Below, piece by piece: positions 36,910 through 46,479 of a stretch of 64,000 bases of DNA. Below the pieces are notes generated by a model. It saw only the letters and a program-made list of their open reading frames with translations, searched no databases and was not told where the DNA came from. A program made the translations under genes and the position numbers. Each line of letters opens with the position of its first letter. Position 1 is the first letter of the stretch. Location: assembly GCA_964433635.1 (NCBI GenBank), contig CAYSSG010000002.1:1-64000 (forward strand), written 5' to 3'. This DNA comes from CAYSSG01 sp964433635 (GTDB lineage Bacteria; Atribacterota; Phoenicimicrobiia; Phoenicimicrobiales; Stramentimicrobiaceae).

Positions 36910-37221
36910 ATGGCAGATACGGTAAATTCTGAGAAAAATATCCTGATTGCTGATATGAGAAGAATTGGATTTGTTCATCTGGAGGGTGTTGAGAAATATA
37001 TTGCCAAACATGCCCCAAAGGCTTGTTTTTTAGTTACTCCTTCCAAACCGCATGAAAATGTATTAAAATATGCTGAGAAAATTCCATCATTAAAGATTAT
37101 TGTTTCATCCAATTTCCAGCGGGAGAAGGAAAAAATTGTCCAGGAATATCCCGGTATTACGATAGACATCATTGATTCCTATCATTTAGCCGGAAGAGAC
37201 GGGATGCTGGATGGAGCTTAA
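36910..37221 (+). CDS. hypothetical protein, small alpha/beta fold
   Basis: A 103-aa soluble protein that I do not recognise. It has alternating strands and helices (ILIADM, KACFLVTP, LKIIVSS, GITIDIID), suggesting a small Rossmann-like fold. An AAAGGAAGTG site precedes the ATG. It sits just upstream of the PC4-like gene on the same strand, 28 bp from its start, and they may be cotranscribed. Confidence 0.6.
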   Translation: MADTVNSEKNILIADMRRIGFVHLEGVEKYIAKHAPKACFLVTPSKPHENVLKYAEKIPSLKIIVSSNFQREKEKIVQEYPGITIDIIDSYHLAGRDGMLDGA

Positions 37222-37249
37222 GGAATCCAAGAAAGGGAAGGAAAGATTC

Positions 37250-37468
37250 ATGAGACAGATAGAAAAACTGGATATAACGGATAATAAGAGACTTGTTTTA
37301 TCAGTGGGAGAATTCAGAGGCGCACAGAGAGTAGACCTCAGAACTTATATCAAGCTTAAAGATAAGGATGAATACATTCAGACTAAAAAAGGGATTAATT
37401 TTAATGCCGAGTGGGTGGATGATTTTGTCAAAATGGTGGAGAAATTAAAAGAAATAAAGTTCGAATAA
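37250..37468 (+). CDS. PC4/YdbC-like ssDNA-binding protein
   Basis: A 72-aa protein matching the C-terminal domain of transcriptional coactivator p15 (PC4). The RLVLSVGEFRGAQRVDLRTYIK core and the KKGINFNAEWVDDFVKMVEKL helix are characteristic. Bacterial homologues bind single-stranded nucleic acid as dimers. ATG 37250 is chosen because GGGAAGGAAAG precedes it; a longer frame from 37211 would overlap the upstream gene. Confidence 0.83.
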   Translation: MRQIEKLDITDNKRLVLSVGEFRGAQRVDLRTYIKLKDKDEYIQTKKGINFNAEWVDDFVKMVEKLKEIKFE

Positions 37469-37471
37469 TGA

Positions 37472-38611
37472 TTATTGAACAGTAAAAAGCCAGGATACTT
37501 TCCGTTTTTCTCCAGTTTCTCTATCAAGAGCGGAGATCTGGGCAATCCAGGTGCGCTTTTGTAACAGCTTGGGAGTAACCGGAGTAAATGAGATCTCCTG
37601 CATTTCAGGGCAATAATGATAATCCAGTAAACCGGAACCGCTTAATCTGAAATTTAATGCACTCGGCTCGATATTCAGGTTCTGTAATACTGCTCCTATT
37701 GTGATTCCCTGATTATCCGTAACGGTACCGTCAGCGGGGAAAACATCATTTACCCTGAGCGTCTTTTCCTGGAGGATATTCTGTAATTGCCTTATTGAAC
37801 AACCGGCCGGGATAATCTGACGGTTAAGGGAAAATGCATCGACAGGAATGGAATTGTTCATACTGTTCACATTAAGAAGAGCCTGGTAACCGGCCTGCTT
37901 GGCGAGCATTTTAATTTCCTGGCTGTAGACACCATAGGGGTACGCAAAAGACTGCACTGAGCTGCGGGCGTTTCTTTCTAAAATTTCTTTAGATAATGCT
38001 ATTTCCTGGTTTATTCTTTTCAGATAATCTATTTGGGACTCATTCTTTCTCATCGTAAGCAGATTACAGTGACTGATGCTATGAGATCCTATCTCAATTC
38101 CCTGGTCGATCATTTCCCTGATTTCCTGCCAGGATAACTGGTTGGAACCGTTGGCGATGAAATCAGTATATAAAAAGAGAGTAGCCGGGAAGCCGCATTC
38201 TCTTAATACCGGAAATGCGTGGGTATAAACGGATCGATACCCGTCATCAATGGTAATCAAAACCGGTTTTTCCGGGAAGACATTATCTTCAATACAGCGT
38301 AAAAGCTGTGAAACGGAAAGCCCCTGATAACCATTTTCTTTCAGGTAAGCCATATGCTGTTTAAAGTCTGAGAGGGTAATGGTATAGACATCCTGACTCT
38401 CCCCTGTGCAGAATTTATGATAGGTCAGAATAGGGATGACAAACTCATCCACAATTTTAATGGCGTCGGCATCAACTTCTGATGGAAACGAGAAGAAAAC
38501 CACATTTGATGCGAACAATAAAATCAATATAAAGGTAAATTTTCTTTTCTTTTTCCGGTAATCAATAAACATAAATATCCTTTTTATAGTTTGATTCAAT
38601 AAAGAAGTCAA
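37472..38611 (-). CDS. polysaccharide deacetylase family protein
   Basis: A 379-aa exported NodB-type deacetylase. An N-terminal hydrophobic helix (residues ~24-42) is followed by the NodB domain: TIDDGYRS (metal Asp pair), GSHSISH (metal histidines) and FAYPYG. It ends in a beta-rich region (~270-379) with a GSGLLDY strand that may be an Ig-like add-on. It probably acts on peptidoglycan or an exopolysaccharide. It overlaps the upstream HAD gene by 4 nt, so the two are one unit. Confidence 0.87.
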   Translation of the reverse strand: MTSLLNQTIKRIFMFIDYRKKKRKFTFILILLFASNVVFFSFPSEVDADAIKIVDEFVIPILTYHKFCTGESQDVYTITLSDFKQHMAYLKENGYQGLSVSQLLRCIEDNVFPEKPVLITIDDGYRSVYTHAFPVLRECGFPATLFLYTDFIANGSNQLSWQEIREMIDQGIEIGSHSISHCNLLTMRKNESQIDYLKRINQEIALSKEILERNARSSVQSFAYPYGVYSQEIKMLAKQAGYQALLNVNSMNNSIPVDAFSLNRQIIPAGCSIRQLQNILQEKTLRVNDVFPADGTVTDNQGITIGAVLQNLNIEPSALNFRLSGSGLLDYHYCPEMQEISFTPVTPKLLQKRTWIAQISALDRETGEKRKVSWLFTVQ

Positions 38612-39372
38612 AGAAGCTGGTCTAATATCGGAATAATATCCAGAAGCTGTGTAACAATATAATCTGCCAGATCTTTTTTTTCAGCCAGATTCTGGTAACG
38701 GTTGATCCAGATGGTAGTCATCCCCATATTCTTTCCGCCGACAATATCTTTGTTGTAGGAATCTCCAATCATCATTGCTTCTTTACCCTGACAATGGGCT
38801 CTGCCCAAGGCAACATTAAAAATGTCAGGTTTTGGCTTGTAATTTTTTACTTCTTCTGATGTGGTAATAGAATCAAAGACATCGTTCAGTCTCAATTCCT
38901 CGAATTGCCTGACTTGATAATCATGATCAATATCACTGATCATTCCACAATGACACTTTTTTTCTTTTACCAGCTGAATAGCTTCCCATGAGCCTTCGGA
39001 TAACTGTATATACTTCAGATGATGGTCCAGATACATTTGCGCAAACAGTCCCATATCTGATGAAGCTGCTTTGATATCATATTTACGTAATAAAAATCTA
39101 AACGCATTTTCAGAATAAAAATGAAGTTTTTGAAATGGAATATCATCATTCTGAGGATTGCCTATTAGAGTCATATCCTGATTAAATAACCGGGTATGAT
39201 ACAGGCTTAACAGTTCTTCTTCGGATGCAGGAAGTTGATAATGCCTTTTGATTTCCTTCATCATGTAAAGGTGAGCCGTCTTGTCACTTTCAGCATCCAT
39301 CAGGGTGCCGCCAAAATCGAAAAAAACAGCTTTAAATATTGGATTTCTATTCATCTGTATATATTGTTTCAC
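38608..39372 (-). CDS. HAD family hydrolase
   Basis: A 254-aa haloacid dehalogenase-superfamily phosphatase. Motif I is FFDFGGTLMDA (the first Asp is the nucleophile; the usual DxD second Asp is replaced by Gly), motif II is the SDIDHDYQV segment, motif III includes the lysine of NYKPKPDIF, and motif IV is MIGDSYNKDIVGG. The changed motif I may lower phosphatase activity or indicate another chemistry. The start is GTG at 39372 with GGAG close upstream. It is translationally coupled to the deacetylase. Confidence 0.85.
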   Translation of the reverse strand: MKQYIQMNRNPIFKAVFFDFGGTLMDAESDKTAHLYMMKEIKRHYQLPASEEELLSLYHTRLFNQDMTLIGNPQNDDIPFQKLHFYSENAFRFLLRKYDIKAASSDMGLFAQMYLDHHLKYIQLSEGSWEAIQLVKEKKCHCGMISDIDHDYQVRQFEELRLNDVFDSITTSEEVKNYKPKPDIFNVALGRAHCQGKEAMMIGDSYNKDIVGGKNMGMTTIWINRYQNLAEKKDLADYIVTQLLDIIPILDQLL

Positions 39373-39643
39373 CTTGCTCCATATTTTTTGTTCGTTTAAA
39401 ATGAACGGATATTTTTTCTGAAAAACCAGCTTTTTGATTGTCTATCTAAAATTATAACAGATATTGATCCTATTTTAACACCCTTGATGTCCAAAAATTT
39501 CTAATTTTTTTCTTTTTCCCGTCAATGTCTCATTTCATCAAAATGTAAAGGATATTTTCCACAAATGGGGTAGAACTTGTTTTTATTTATGTGTAAAATA
39601 GAAATCATAAAAGCTCATTAGAAAGGGGATAAGGTGAATACAT

Positions 39644-40126
39644 ATGGAAATCAAGACAGTAAAACTGGACTTTCCTGAGGAGACTAATATTATTTTAGGA
39701 CAGACTCATTTTATCAAGTCTGCTGAAGATCTCTACGAGATTCTGGTTTCATCCGTGCCCGGCATGAAATTCGGTCTGGCATTTAACGAGGCATCGGGTC
39801 CCTGCCTGGTAAGGGCAGAGGGGAATGATGTAAAGTTAAAATCAATGGCTATCTCCAACATCAAGGAGATAGGAGCCGGCCATGCTTTTATCGTGATTTT
39901 AGAAAAAGCTTTTCCCATTAATGTGTTAAATGCAATCAAACAGTGTCCCGAGGTATGCTCAATATTTTGTGCTACCGCAAATCCCGTTGAAGTGATTGTA
40001 GCGGAAACAGAACAGGGACGAGGAATCATGGGAGTGATTGACGGAAATTCACCCAGGGGAATTGAAAAGGATGAGGATGTGGAGAATCGGAGAAAGTTTT
40101 TAAGAACCATTGATTACAAGCTGTAA
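39644..40126 (+). CDS. adenosine-specific kinase family protein
   Basis: A 160-aa protein of the adenosine-specific kinase family (former DUF355), first described in hyperthermophilic archaea. Motifs are the KFGLAFNEASGPCLVR segment, GAGHAFIVIL and the C-terminal GRGIMGVIDGNSPRGIE loop. It would phosphorylate adenosine to AMP for salvage. An AAAGGGG site lies upstream of the ATG. It is transcribed away from the HAD/deacetylase pair across a 271-bp A/T-rich gap, in which I see no certain promoter. Confidence 0.88.
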   Translation: MEIKTVKLDFPEETNIILGQTHFIKSAEDLYEILVSSVPGMKFGLAFNEASGPCLVRAEGNDVKLKSMAISNIKEIGAGHAFIVILEKAFPINVLNAIKQCPEVCSIFCATANPVEVIVAETEQGRGIMGVIDGNSPRGIEKDEDVENRRKFLRTIDYKL

Positions 40127-40207
40127 GATGATACCAGTGGAAAGTATCCGGCTTCTTATGATTTGAAATGTTTTTCCCTGAGCATATTCTCAGTAAAGGA
40201 TTCATTG

Positions 40208-40954
40208 ATGATGATACGGGTAAAAAATCTGACCAAAGTGTTTCATGATAAGAAAAGGGGTAAGATAATGGCAGTGGATGATATCAGCTTTCATTGTCAA
40301 AAAGGACAGATATTCGGCCTTTTGGGTCCTAATGGAGCCGGTAAGACGACTACACTGCGGATCCTGGCTACGATGATGATTCCAACAGCGGGGGAAGTCA
40401 TGGTCAATGGCTACCATATCCTAAGGGAGGCAAATAAAGTAAGACAGAGTATCGGTTTTCTTTCCGGAGAAACCGGATTATATGATCGTTTTACATCCCG
40501 GGAAACGATCCGGTTTTTTGGAAAAATTAATGGTTTTACTGAACAGGAAATCAACAGGAGAATGACCGAGATTTTTCAGGTATTGGAGATGAATGATTTT
40601 CAAGATGTGAGGGTTAACAAACTTTCTACCGGTATGAAGCAAAAATTATCAATTGCCAGGGCGATTATTCATGATCCGCCAATCCTCATCCTTGATGAGC
40701 CAACATTAGGCCTGGATGTGATTACAGCAAGAGTTGTTATGGACTATATTCGTGAATTTAAAAGCCAGGGAAAGTGCATAATTTTTTCCACACACCAGAT
40801 GTACGAGGCAGAGAAGTTATGTGATGAAATTGCTGTTATTCATCTCGGTAAACTTCTTTCTGCAGGCACATTAGGCGATTTAAAAAAGCATTTCCCGGCA
40901 GAAGATCTGGAAGAAATATTTTTTAAATTGATTAAGACTGAGAGTCAACCATGA
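40208..40954 (+). CDS. ABC transporter ATP-binding protein, NatA-like
   Basis: A 248-aa ABC ATPase. Walker A GPNGAGKTT is near residue 43, signature STGMKQKLSIARA near 142, Walker B ILILDEPTLGLD near 163 and the switch STHQMYEAEKL near 200. AAAGGA at 40195-40200 supports the ATG at 40208. It overlaps the permease gene by 4 nt. By permease type the pair resembles NatAB sodium exporters. Confidence 0.9.
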   Translation: MMIRVKNLTKVFHDKKRGKIMAVDDISFHCQKGQIFGLLGPNGAGKTTTLRILATMMIPTAGEVMVNGYHILREANKVRQSIGFLSGETGLYDRFTSRETIRFFGKINGFTEQEINRRMTEIFQVLEMNDFQDVRVNKLSTGMKQKLSIARAIIHDPPILILDEPTLGLDVITARVVMDYIREFKSQGKCIIFSTHQMYEAEKLCDEIAVIHLGKLLSAGTLGDLKKHFPAEDLEEIFFKLIKTESQP

Positions 40955-42144
40955 ATTGGAAGAATATCCGTTTCATTTTTGGTAAGGAACTATTGGGTGC
41001 AGTCCGTGATCGAAGAACACTGATCAGTATGATCATCATACCCCTGGTTTTTTATCCGCTGCTTTTTTTCGGTATCGGTTATTTTTCCCTCCTGGGACAG
41101 GAAAAGTCTGAATCTTTGCCTTCTGAAGTGATCGTAACCGGGAGAGAGATTACGCCTCAATTAGTGGAAATGTTAAGCCAGGACGAGACCATTAATCTGT
41201 TTTCTGTACAGGAGGAGGATCAGGAAGAAGTCATACGAAGAGGCGGCATTCATTTACAGATTGAAAAAAAAGAAAGTACAGAAGATGAAAAATGGTTAGA
41301 AAATAATTATATCATCATTCAGTATGACTCAACAGTACCGCGATCACAGGTTGCCAGAAAAAGATTATTGACCATCATTGAGAATTATCGAAAACAAGTG
41401 GTCCGGGATAGATTAGAGCAGTTGGGCTTAAACCCCGACATGATTCAGCCGATTCAGGAAAACTGGCTGGATGTTGCCCCGGAAGAAAGAAAAGTCGGGT
41501 CCATGCTGGGTATGATTCTTCCTTATATTATTATTATACTTATCTTTATCGGTGCCATGAATTCTGCCATCGATATTACCGCAGGAGAAAAAGAAAGAGG
41601 GACCCTGGCTACTTTACTGGTCAGCCAGCTCAGTCGTCTGGAGATTGTCATGGGAAAATATCTGACCGTCATGACCGTCTCTGCGACCAGTATGCTCCTG
41701 GGATTGACAGGACTCAGTATTACCTTTCTTACGCCGGCTTATTCCCGGGGTGAATTTTCATTCATAGAGGCAAATTTTTCTTTTTCCTTGTTTTTTTTAT
41801 TTTTTCTGGTTTTAGCGCCATTGGTGGGATTAGCCAGCGCTATACTTCTGTTAATCGGTATTTTTGCCAGAAATAACAGGGAAGCATCTACTTATGTTAC
41901 ACCAATTTATATGGCAGCTATCTTTTTGGGCATGATTTCTTTAAGCCAGGGGATAGAATTAACCGAGCCAATGTTTTTTATTCCCATCCTGAATAATAGT
42001 TTTACATTGAAGGAGTTATTAACGGGAACTGTACATTGGGGACACATCTTAAGCACGATTGCCAGTAATGCGGTTATTGCGATTCTTGCTTTACTGGTCG
42101 CAGCCAGATTATTTACCAAAGAAAGTGTTCTTTTCCGAAGTTAA
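40951..42144 (+). CDS. ABC transporter permease, NatB-like
   Basis: A 397-aa ABC-2 permease: one N-terminal helix (~22-42), a long extracytoplasmic domain (~50-175) and five further helices. The cytoplasmic motif ITAGEKERGTLATLLVSQ is the NatB/YhaP-type signature. It is coupled to the ATPase through an ATGA overlap. The pair may export sodium or a small toxic molecule. Confidence 0.88.
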   Translation: MNWKNIRFIFGKELLGAVRDRRTLISMIIIPLVFYPLLFFGIGYFSLLGQEKSESLPSEVIVTGREITPQLVEMLSQDETINLFSVQEEDQEEVIRRGGIHLQIEKKESTEDEKWLENNYIIIQYDSTVPRSQVARKRLLTIIENYRKQVVRDRLEQLGLNPDMIQPIQENWLDVAPEERKVGSMLGMILPYIIIILIFIGAMNSAIDITAGEKERGTLATLLVSQLSRLEIVMGKYLTVMTVSATSMLLGLTGLSITFLTPAYSRGEFSFIEANFSFSLFFLFFLVLAPLVGLASAILLLIGIFARNNREASTYVTPIYMAAIFLGMISLSQGIELTEPMFFIPILNNSFTLKELLTGTVHWGHILSTIASNAVIAILALLVAARLFTKESVLFRS

Positions 42145-42151
42145 TGACGAT

Positions 42152-43516
42152 ATGGAAAAAAGATTGCTTGAAAGATATTTTAGCCTGCCGAAAAAGAGAA
42201 AAGGTTTTAATAATACGATGAATTTATCTCCTAACAGGAAAGTGGCGATAATAGAAAAAGGTATCTTTGATGTGGCGGTGATAGGCGGCGGGCCTTCTGG
42301 TATGATGGCTGCGGGTCAGGCTGCCCGGATTGGAGCCAGCGTTGTTCTAATTGAAAAAAATGATTGTCTGGGAAAAAAATTACTGCTTACCGGAAAAAGA
42401 CGCTGTAATTTTACCCATTATGAATTTGATAAAGCTAAACTAGCAGAAAAATTTGGTAAGAAAGGACGTTTTCTGTACAGCGCTCTGGAAAAATTCGGGG
42501 TGAGTGAGGTCTTGAAATTTTTCCAGTTACGGGGATTAAAATGGCAGGTGGAACAGGGAAACCGGGTTTTCCCTGAACATGGAGATGCCCGGGATGTTTT
42601 AAAAGTACTCCTTGGCTATCTCAATGAAGGTCAGGTTCAAGTAAGGTGTAATGCCAAAGTGATTAACCTGAAGCATTGGGATGACGGTGATGGCAGTTTT
42701 AAGATAATGCTCAAAGATGAGGAGATCACGGCAAATCATCTGATCTTATGCACCGGGGGAAAATCCTATCCTCAGACTGGCTCAACCGGTGATGGTTACA
42801 GGTGGGCAGCAGAACAGGGGCATACTATTATTCATCCCTCTCCGGCACTGAATCCAGTTAAGGTTTCCGAAACATGGGTTCAGGAATTACAGGGATTGTC
42901 CCTTAAAAATGTGAAGTTGCATTTATATTTCAATGGGAAGAAACAGGATGAACGTTTTGGTGAGATGTTATTCACCCACTTCGGAATCAGCGGACCGATT
43001 GTGATGGATATGAGCAAACATACTAATCAACTATTAAAAAAAGGTAATACCATTCTATGTTTGGATTTAAAACCTGCTCTGGATTTCAAAAAATTAGATG
43101 CCAGGATTCAAAGAGATTTTCAGGAATTCAAGGGCCAAATGATTAAGAATGCATTAAAGAAATTACTTCCAAAATCATTGATGGGTGTTGTCGTTAAATT
43201 GTCTGGAATCGACGGTGAGAAACAGGTAGATTACATTACCAAAGCAGAAAGAAGTCAATTAGTTCATCTCTTAAAAGAACTGGAGTTGACTCCCACTCAA
43301 TTGCTGGGGTATCAATGGTCTGTGGTTACCTGTGGAGGAATTGACTTGAAAGAAGTCAATCCTGATTCAATGGAATCTGAAAAGGTGGATCATCTCTATT
43401 TTGCAGGTGAGATTCTGGATCTGGATGGTCCTTCAGGGGGATATAATTTACAGGCGTGCTGGAGTACCGGTTATCTTGCCGGGGAGAGTGCAGCAGGGAG
43501 GAAAAAAGTAAAATAA
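42152..43516 (+). CDS. BaiN/HI0933-like NAD(P)/FAD-dependent oxidoreductase
   Basis: A 454-aa flavoprotein of the HI0933/BaiN family. The FAD-binding VIGGGPSGMMAA motif begins about 45 residues in, followed by KKLLLTGKRRCNFTH, ILCTGGKSYPQTGSTGDGY and the C-terminal YFAGEILDLDGPSGGYNLQACWSTG. Most family members start directly before the FAD motif; this one has an extra ~40-residue basic stretch, and no good ribosome site marks any start, so the N-terminus is uncertain. Its stop overlaps the PBP4 start (TAATG). Confidence 0.87.
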   Translation: MEKRLLERYFSLPKKRKGFNNTMNLSPNRKVAIIEKGIFDVAVIGGGPSGMMAAGQAARIGASVVLIEKNDCLGKKLLLTGKRRCNFTHYEFDKAKLAEKFGKKGRFLYSALEKFGVSEVLKFFQLRGLKWQVEQGNRVFPEHGDARDVLKVLLGYLNEGQVQVRCNAKVINLKHWDDGDGSFKIMLKDEEITANHLILCTGGKSYPQTGSTGDGYRWAAEQGHTIIHPSPALNPVKVSETWVQELQGLSLKNVKLHLYFNGKKQDERFGEMLFTHFGISGPIVMDMSKHTNQLLKKGNTILCLDLKPALDFKKLDARIQRDFQEFKGQMIKNALKKLLPKSLMGVVVKLSGIDGEKQVDYITKAERSQLVHLLKELELTPTQLLGYQWSVVTCGGIDLKEVNPDSMESEKVDHLYFAGEILDLDGPSGGYNLQACWSTGYLAGESAAGRKKVK

Positions 43517-44709
43517 TGAGAAGATTAACTATCGTTTTTCTTTTTATCATTGTAATCCTATACCTGCTATCTTCCCTGGCCTTTTGTCAGTCAGGAATAC
43601 AGCAGGAAATCGATCAATTTAACGGTTTTACCGGTCTACTTTTTCAGGATTTATCCACCCGGGAAATATTATTTTCTCATAATCAAGACAGACTGTTTAC
43701 ACCCGCCTCTCTGGTTAAATTATTCACCTTTCTGGCTGCTTTGGAAATTCTGGGACCGGGATATCGTTATACGACTTCTTTTTACTTTTCCAGCGAAGTA
43801 CCCGGAGAGATTCAGAGTGATCTGTTTATTAAGGGGAGTGGTGATCCGACCCATTCTCCAGAGATAATCAGAAAGATAGCCAATGATCTGGTTAAGAAAT
43901 ATGACATTCGTAGCATTGGTGGTGATATTACCCTGGATGATTCTCTATTTTGCCACGAGGAATTTTTAGGAAAGGGATGGATGTGGGATGATGAAAATCC
44001 ACTGATCAGTGCATTTGTTGTGAAGGAATACAGTACCAGAGTAAAGTCGCTTTCTTATTATCGAACCATGCCCCTGATCTGGGGAGAATTATTTTGTCAG
44101 GAATTATTCCGATTGGGAGTATGGTTTGACGGAGATATCAGGATAGGAGAGATAGAAGAAGGACTGACGATCAAAGCGGTCCACCATTCTGAGACTTTAG
44201 ACCAGATACTGACATCTATGATGAAGATGAGTGATAATCAGAGTGCTGAAATTGTTTTTCGTACTTTACCTTTGATAAAAAATCCAATCGAAGCATCAAC
44301 GATCAATATGGCCATTACATCATTCTCAGAATTGATTGATGAACGTCTTGGTTTACACTGGGGAGAAGATTATTTTATAGTGGATGGTTGCGGACTTTCC
44401 GAATACAATTTATTAACACCATCTCAGGTTGTGAAGGTCATTTGTTATCTCTTTCAGGAATTTGGTTCAGATGTATTGAAATATCTGGCTAGTACTAGTG
44501 AAAAGGGGACCATTAAAGAAAGATTTGCCTTTCAACTCTGGGGTAAGACTGGCAGTTTACCTTCGGCTTCAGGTCTGGCAGGAATATTACAGACCAAAAA
44601 GAACAGGCTGGTTGTTTTCTGTCTGATGGAAGACAATTTCCGCGGAGAACAGAACGATCCCAAGGTCTTTGAGGATAAAGTAATTGAGTATATCTATGAG
44701 CATTATTAG
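43516..44709 (+). CDS. dacB: D-alanyl-D-alanine carboxypeptidase/endopeptidase, PBP4 (S13) family
   Basis: An exported 397-aa peptidoglycan hydrolase of the S13 family. A signal peptide covers residues ~1-24. The penicillin-binding motifs are SLVK with Ser65 and Lys68, SDN with Ser239, and KTG with Lys344. The shorter length relative to E. coli PBP4 (477 aa) suggests reduced insert domains. GGGAGGAAAA inside the end of the flavoprotein gene supplies the ribosome site. The start overlaps the previous stop by one base. Confidence 0.88.
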   Translation: MRRLTIVFLFIIVILYLLSSLAFCQSGIQQEIDQFNGFTGLLFQDLSTREILFSHNQDRLFTPASLVKLFTFLAALEILGPGYRYTTSFYFSSEVPGEIQSDLFIKGSGDPTHSPEIIRKIANDLVKKYDIRSIGGDITLDDSLFCHEEFLGKGWMWDDENPLISAFVVKEYSTRVKSLSYYRTMPLIWGELFCQELFRLGVWFDGDIRIGEIEEGLTIKAVHHSETLDQILTSMMKMSDNQSAEIVFRTLPLIKNPIEASTINMAITSFSELIDERLGLHWGEDYFIVDGCGLSEYNLLTPSQVVKVICYLFQEFGSDVLKYLASTSEKGTIKERFAFQLWGKTGSLPSASGLAGILQTKKNRLVVFCLMEDNFRGEQNDPKVFEDKVIEYIYEHY

Positions 44710-44881
44710 TTGACCAGCGATTCTAAAGATAATCTGTAACTCTGATGGGAACATGGCATATGAACCTAACTCCATATGAGCTGTTTAATATTTCTCTTTT
44801 TTCTGATAATATGAGGTAAGCCCTCATAATTCTTTATTGATTTTTAGATCTAAGGCTAATGTTTGTAAGAAGGAGAATATG

Positions 44882-45496
44882 ATGTCCAAACCTACAAATC
44901 AAAATCATCGTCAGAAAACAATCCGTTATCTTTTGTATAGCCTGATACTATTACTCTATCTTATTCCGGTCGGAATTGTCTTTTCACATGGATTTGACAG
45001 TTTTTTTCATCTATTTCGCAGGATCGCCGGATTAACCGGCATTGTCTCTCTTTTTATCGCTATTGTTATGAGTTTGCTGGTCAGGCAGAGTAAAAAACTA
45101 TTTGGTGTCAATTACCTGAAAATTCATCATTTTTTCTCCATAAGTGGCTTCATCCTCATCAGCCTGCATCCCATAATCATGGCGATCGATTTTGGCACGA
45201 CCCGAATATTCATCCCTGATTTCAATTCCTGGAATGCTTTTTTGATGAATGCGGGACGACCGGCGCTATATCTCATTTACATTGCAGTACTGGCAGCTGT
45301 ATTAAGGCGAAGCATAGCGAAATACTGGAAATATTTACACGGGTTGCTCTATCCTGCTTTTATTTTCGGTGCGATACACGGCAGGCTTCAGGGGAGTGAC
45401 TTGGGTAATCCTATTCTTAACGGTCTATTTATTGCGATGATCGTCATTGTGATTCTTGTTTTTATCTCTAAGAGATATCTTGCTATCCAGAGGTAA
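44882..45496 (+). CDS. ferric reductase-like transmembrane protein
   Basis: A 204-aa membrane protein with six helices in the ferric-reductase-like/cytochrome b fold. Histidines that could ligate two haems are seen in NYLKIHHFFSISGF, ISLHPIIM, KYLHGLLYPAF and GAIHGRL. No FAD/NAD domain is fused, as in YedZ/MsrQ-type proteins. AGGAG 6 nt upstream favours the ATG at 44882 over the adjacent one at 44879. The electron donor is unknown. Confidence 0.8.
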   Translation: MSKPTNQNHRQKTIRYLLYSLILLLYLIPVGIVFSHGFDSFFHLFRRIAGLTGIVSLFIAIVMSLLVRQSKKLFGVNYLKIHHFFSISGFILISLHPIIMAIDFGTTRIFIPDFNSWNAFLMNAGRPALYLIYIAVLAAVLRRSIAKYWKYLHGLLYPAFIFGAIHGRLQGSDLGNPILNGLFIAMIVIVILVFISKRYLAIQR

Positions 45497-45570
45497 TGAG
45501 AATTTCAAATCAATTGATTGTACAGAGAAGGTGAAGAAGAATTTGTCCTTACCGGCAGAGGGGTTGATTC

Positions 45571-46254
45571 ATGATGTCTTTTAATCCATTCTATCTACTC
45601 CTGATTATACCGGCTTTGCTGGGATGGTTTGCTCAGTGGCGCATCAGGGAGGCTTATTTTCGATATCTGAAGATTCCCAATAAAACAAACCTAAAGGGCA
45701 CTGAAATTGCTCAAGTGCTCCTGTCTTACCATGGTTTAAACATGCCTGTCTTCCAGATCAAAAAACCAATGTTAAACTACTACCATCCGCAGACAAAAAC
45801 ATTACATCTTTGTCAACAGATTGCCGAAAATCCCTCGATTACTTCAATGGGGATCGTGGCTCATGAAGTGGAGCATGCAGTACAGGACCATCAGGGATGC
45901 CGGTTTATGGTCTTAAGAAATAAACTAGCCAAATCCTTAGCATTGATGGGTCAGTTCAGCCCCCTGGTATTCATATGGGGGATATTGTTTAGAAATATGT
46001 TCTTTATTTATGCAGGTGTCATCCTGTTATTCGGAATGGTTATCTTTGCCCTGGTATCTTTGCCGGTAGAACTGAATGCCAGCAGAAGGGCGTTACAATC
46101 GCTGCGAGAGACAGGCATAGCAGACCAGGAAGAGATCAAAATGGTCAGCATCGTATTACGCCATGCAGCCTTGACTTATTTTGCCGGAGCAGCTCAGAGA
46201 ATAGGTACTTTCCTGTTTATGATGATGATCCTGTTCATGGCACATCGGATGTAA
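45571..46254 (+). CDS. YugP-type zinc metallopeptidase, membrane-bound
   Basis: A 227-aa membrane protein of the neutral zinc metallopeptidase (YugP) family. It has an N-terminal helix, a zinc-binding AHEVEHAVQD (HExxH) near residue 99, two further helices (~125-170) with the conserved PVELNASRRAL segment behind them, and a C-terminal helix. Two ATGs are adjacent at 45571 and 45574. The natural substrate of the family is unknown. Confidence 0.87.
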   Translation: MMSFNPFYLLLIIPALLGWFAQWRIREAYFRYLKIPNKTNLKGTEIAQVLLSYHGLNMPVFQIKKPMLNYYHPQTKTLHLCQQIAENPSITSMGIVAHEVEHAVQDHQGCRFMVLRNKLAKSLALMGQFSPLVFIWGILFRNMFFIYAGVILLFGMVIFALVSLPVELNASRRALQSLRETGIADQEEIKMVSIVLRHAALTYFAGAAQRIGTFLFMMMILFMAHRM

Positions 46255-46479
46255 AAAATGTTTTGCCATTTTCTTATAGCGGATGATTTAGTTTTGACAA
46301 AGCGAATAAAATCACCACTTCTTTAATTTTTAAGGAAATAAATAAAAATATCTCTTTCATCCTTGGGATGAGTATAGTAAAATAAAAACTTGAGAAAGCT
46401 TTTATTTTATAAAGAAATCTATAAATTAATATTTCAGTAAGAGATTAGTAGTTTCGATTAAACTTCGGAGAGGGAAAAG

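Noticed and set aside
46255..46479. Cobalamin riboswitch or NrdR boxes upstream of nrdJ
   Set aside because: No B12-box and no paired NrdR-like 16-mers could be found; only a TTGACA at 46294 without a matching -10.
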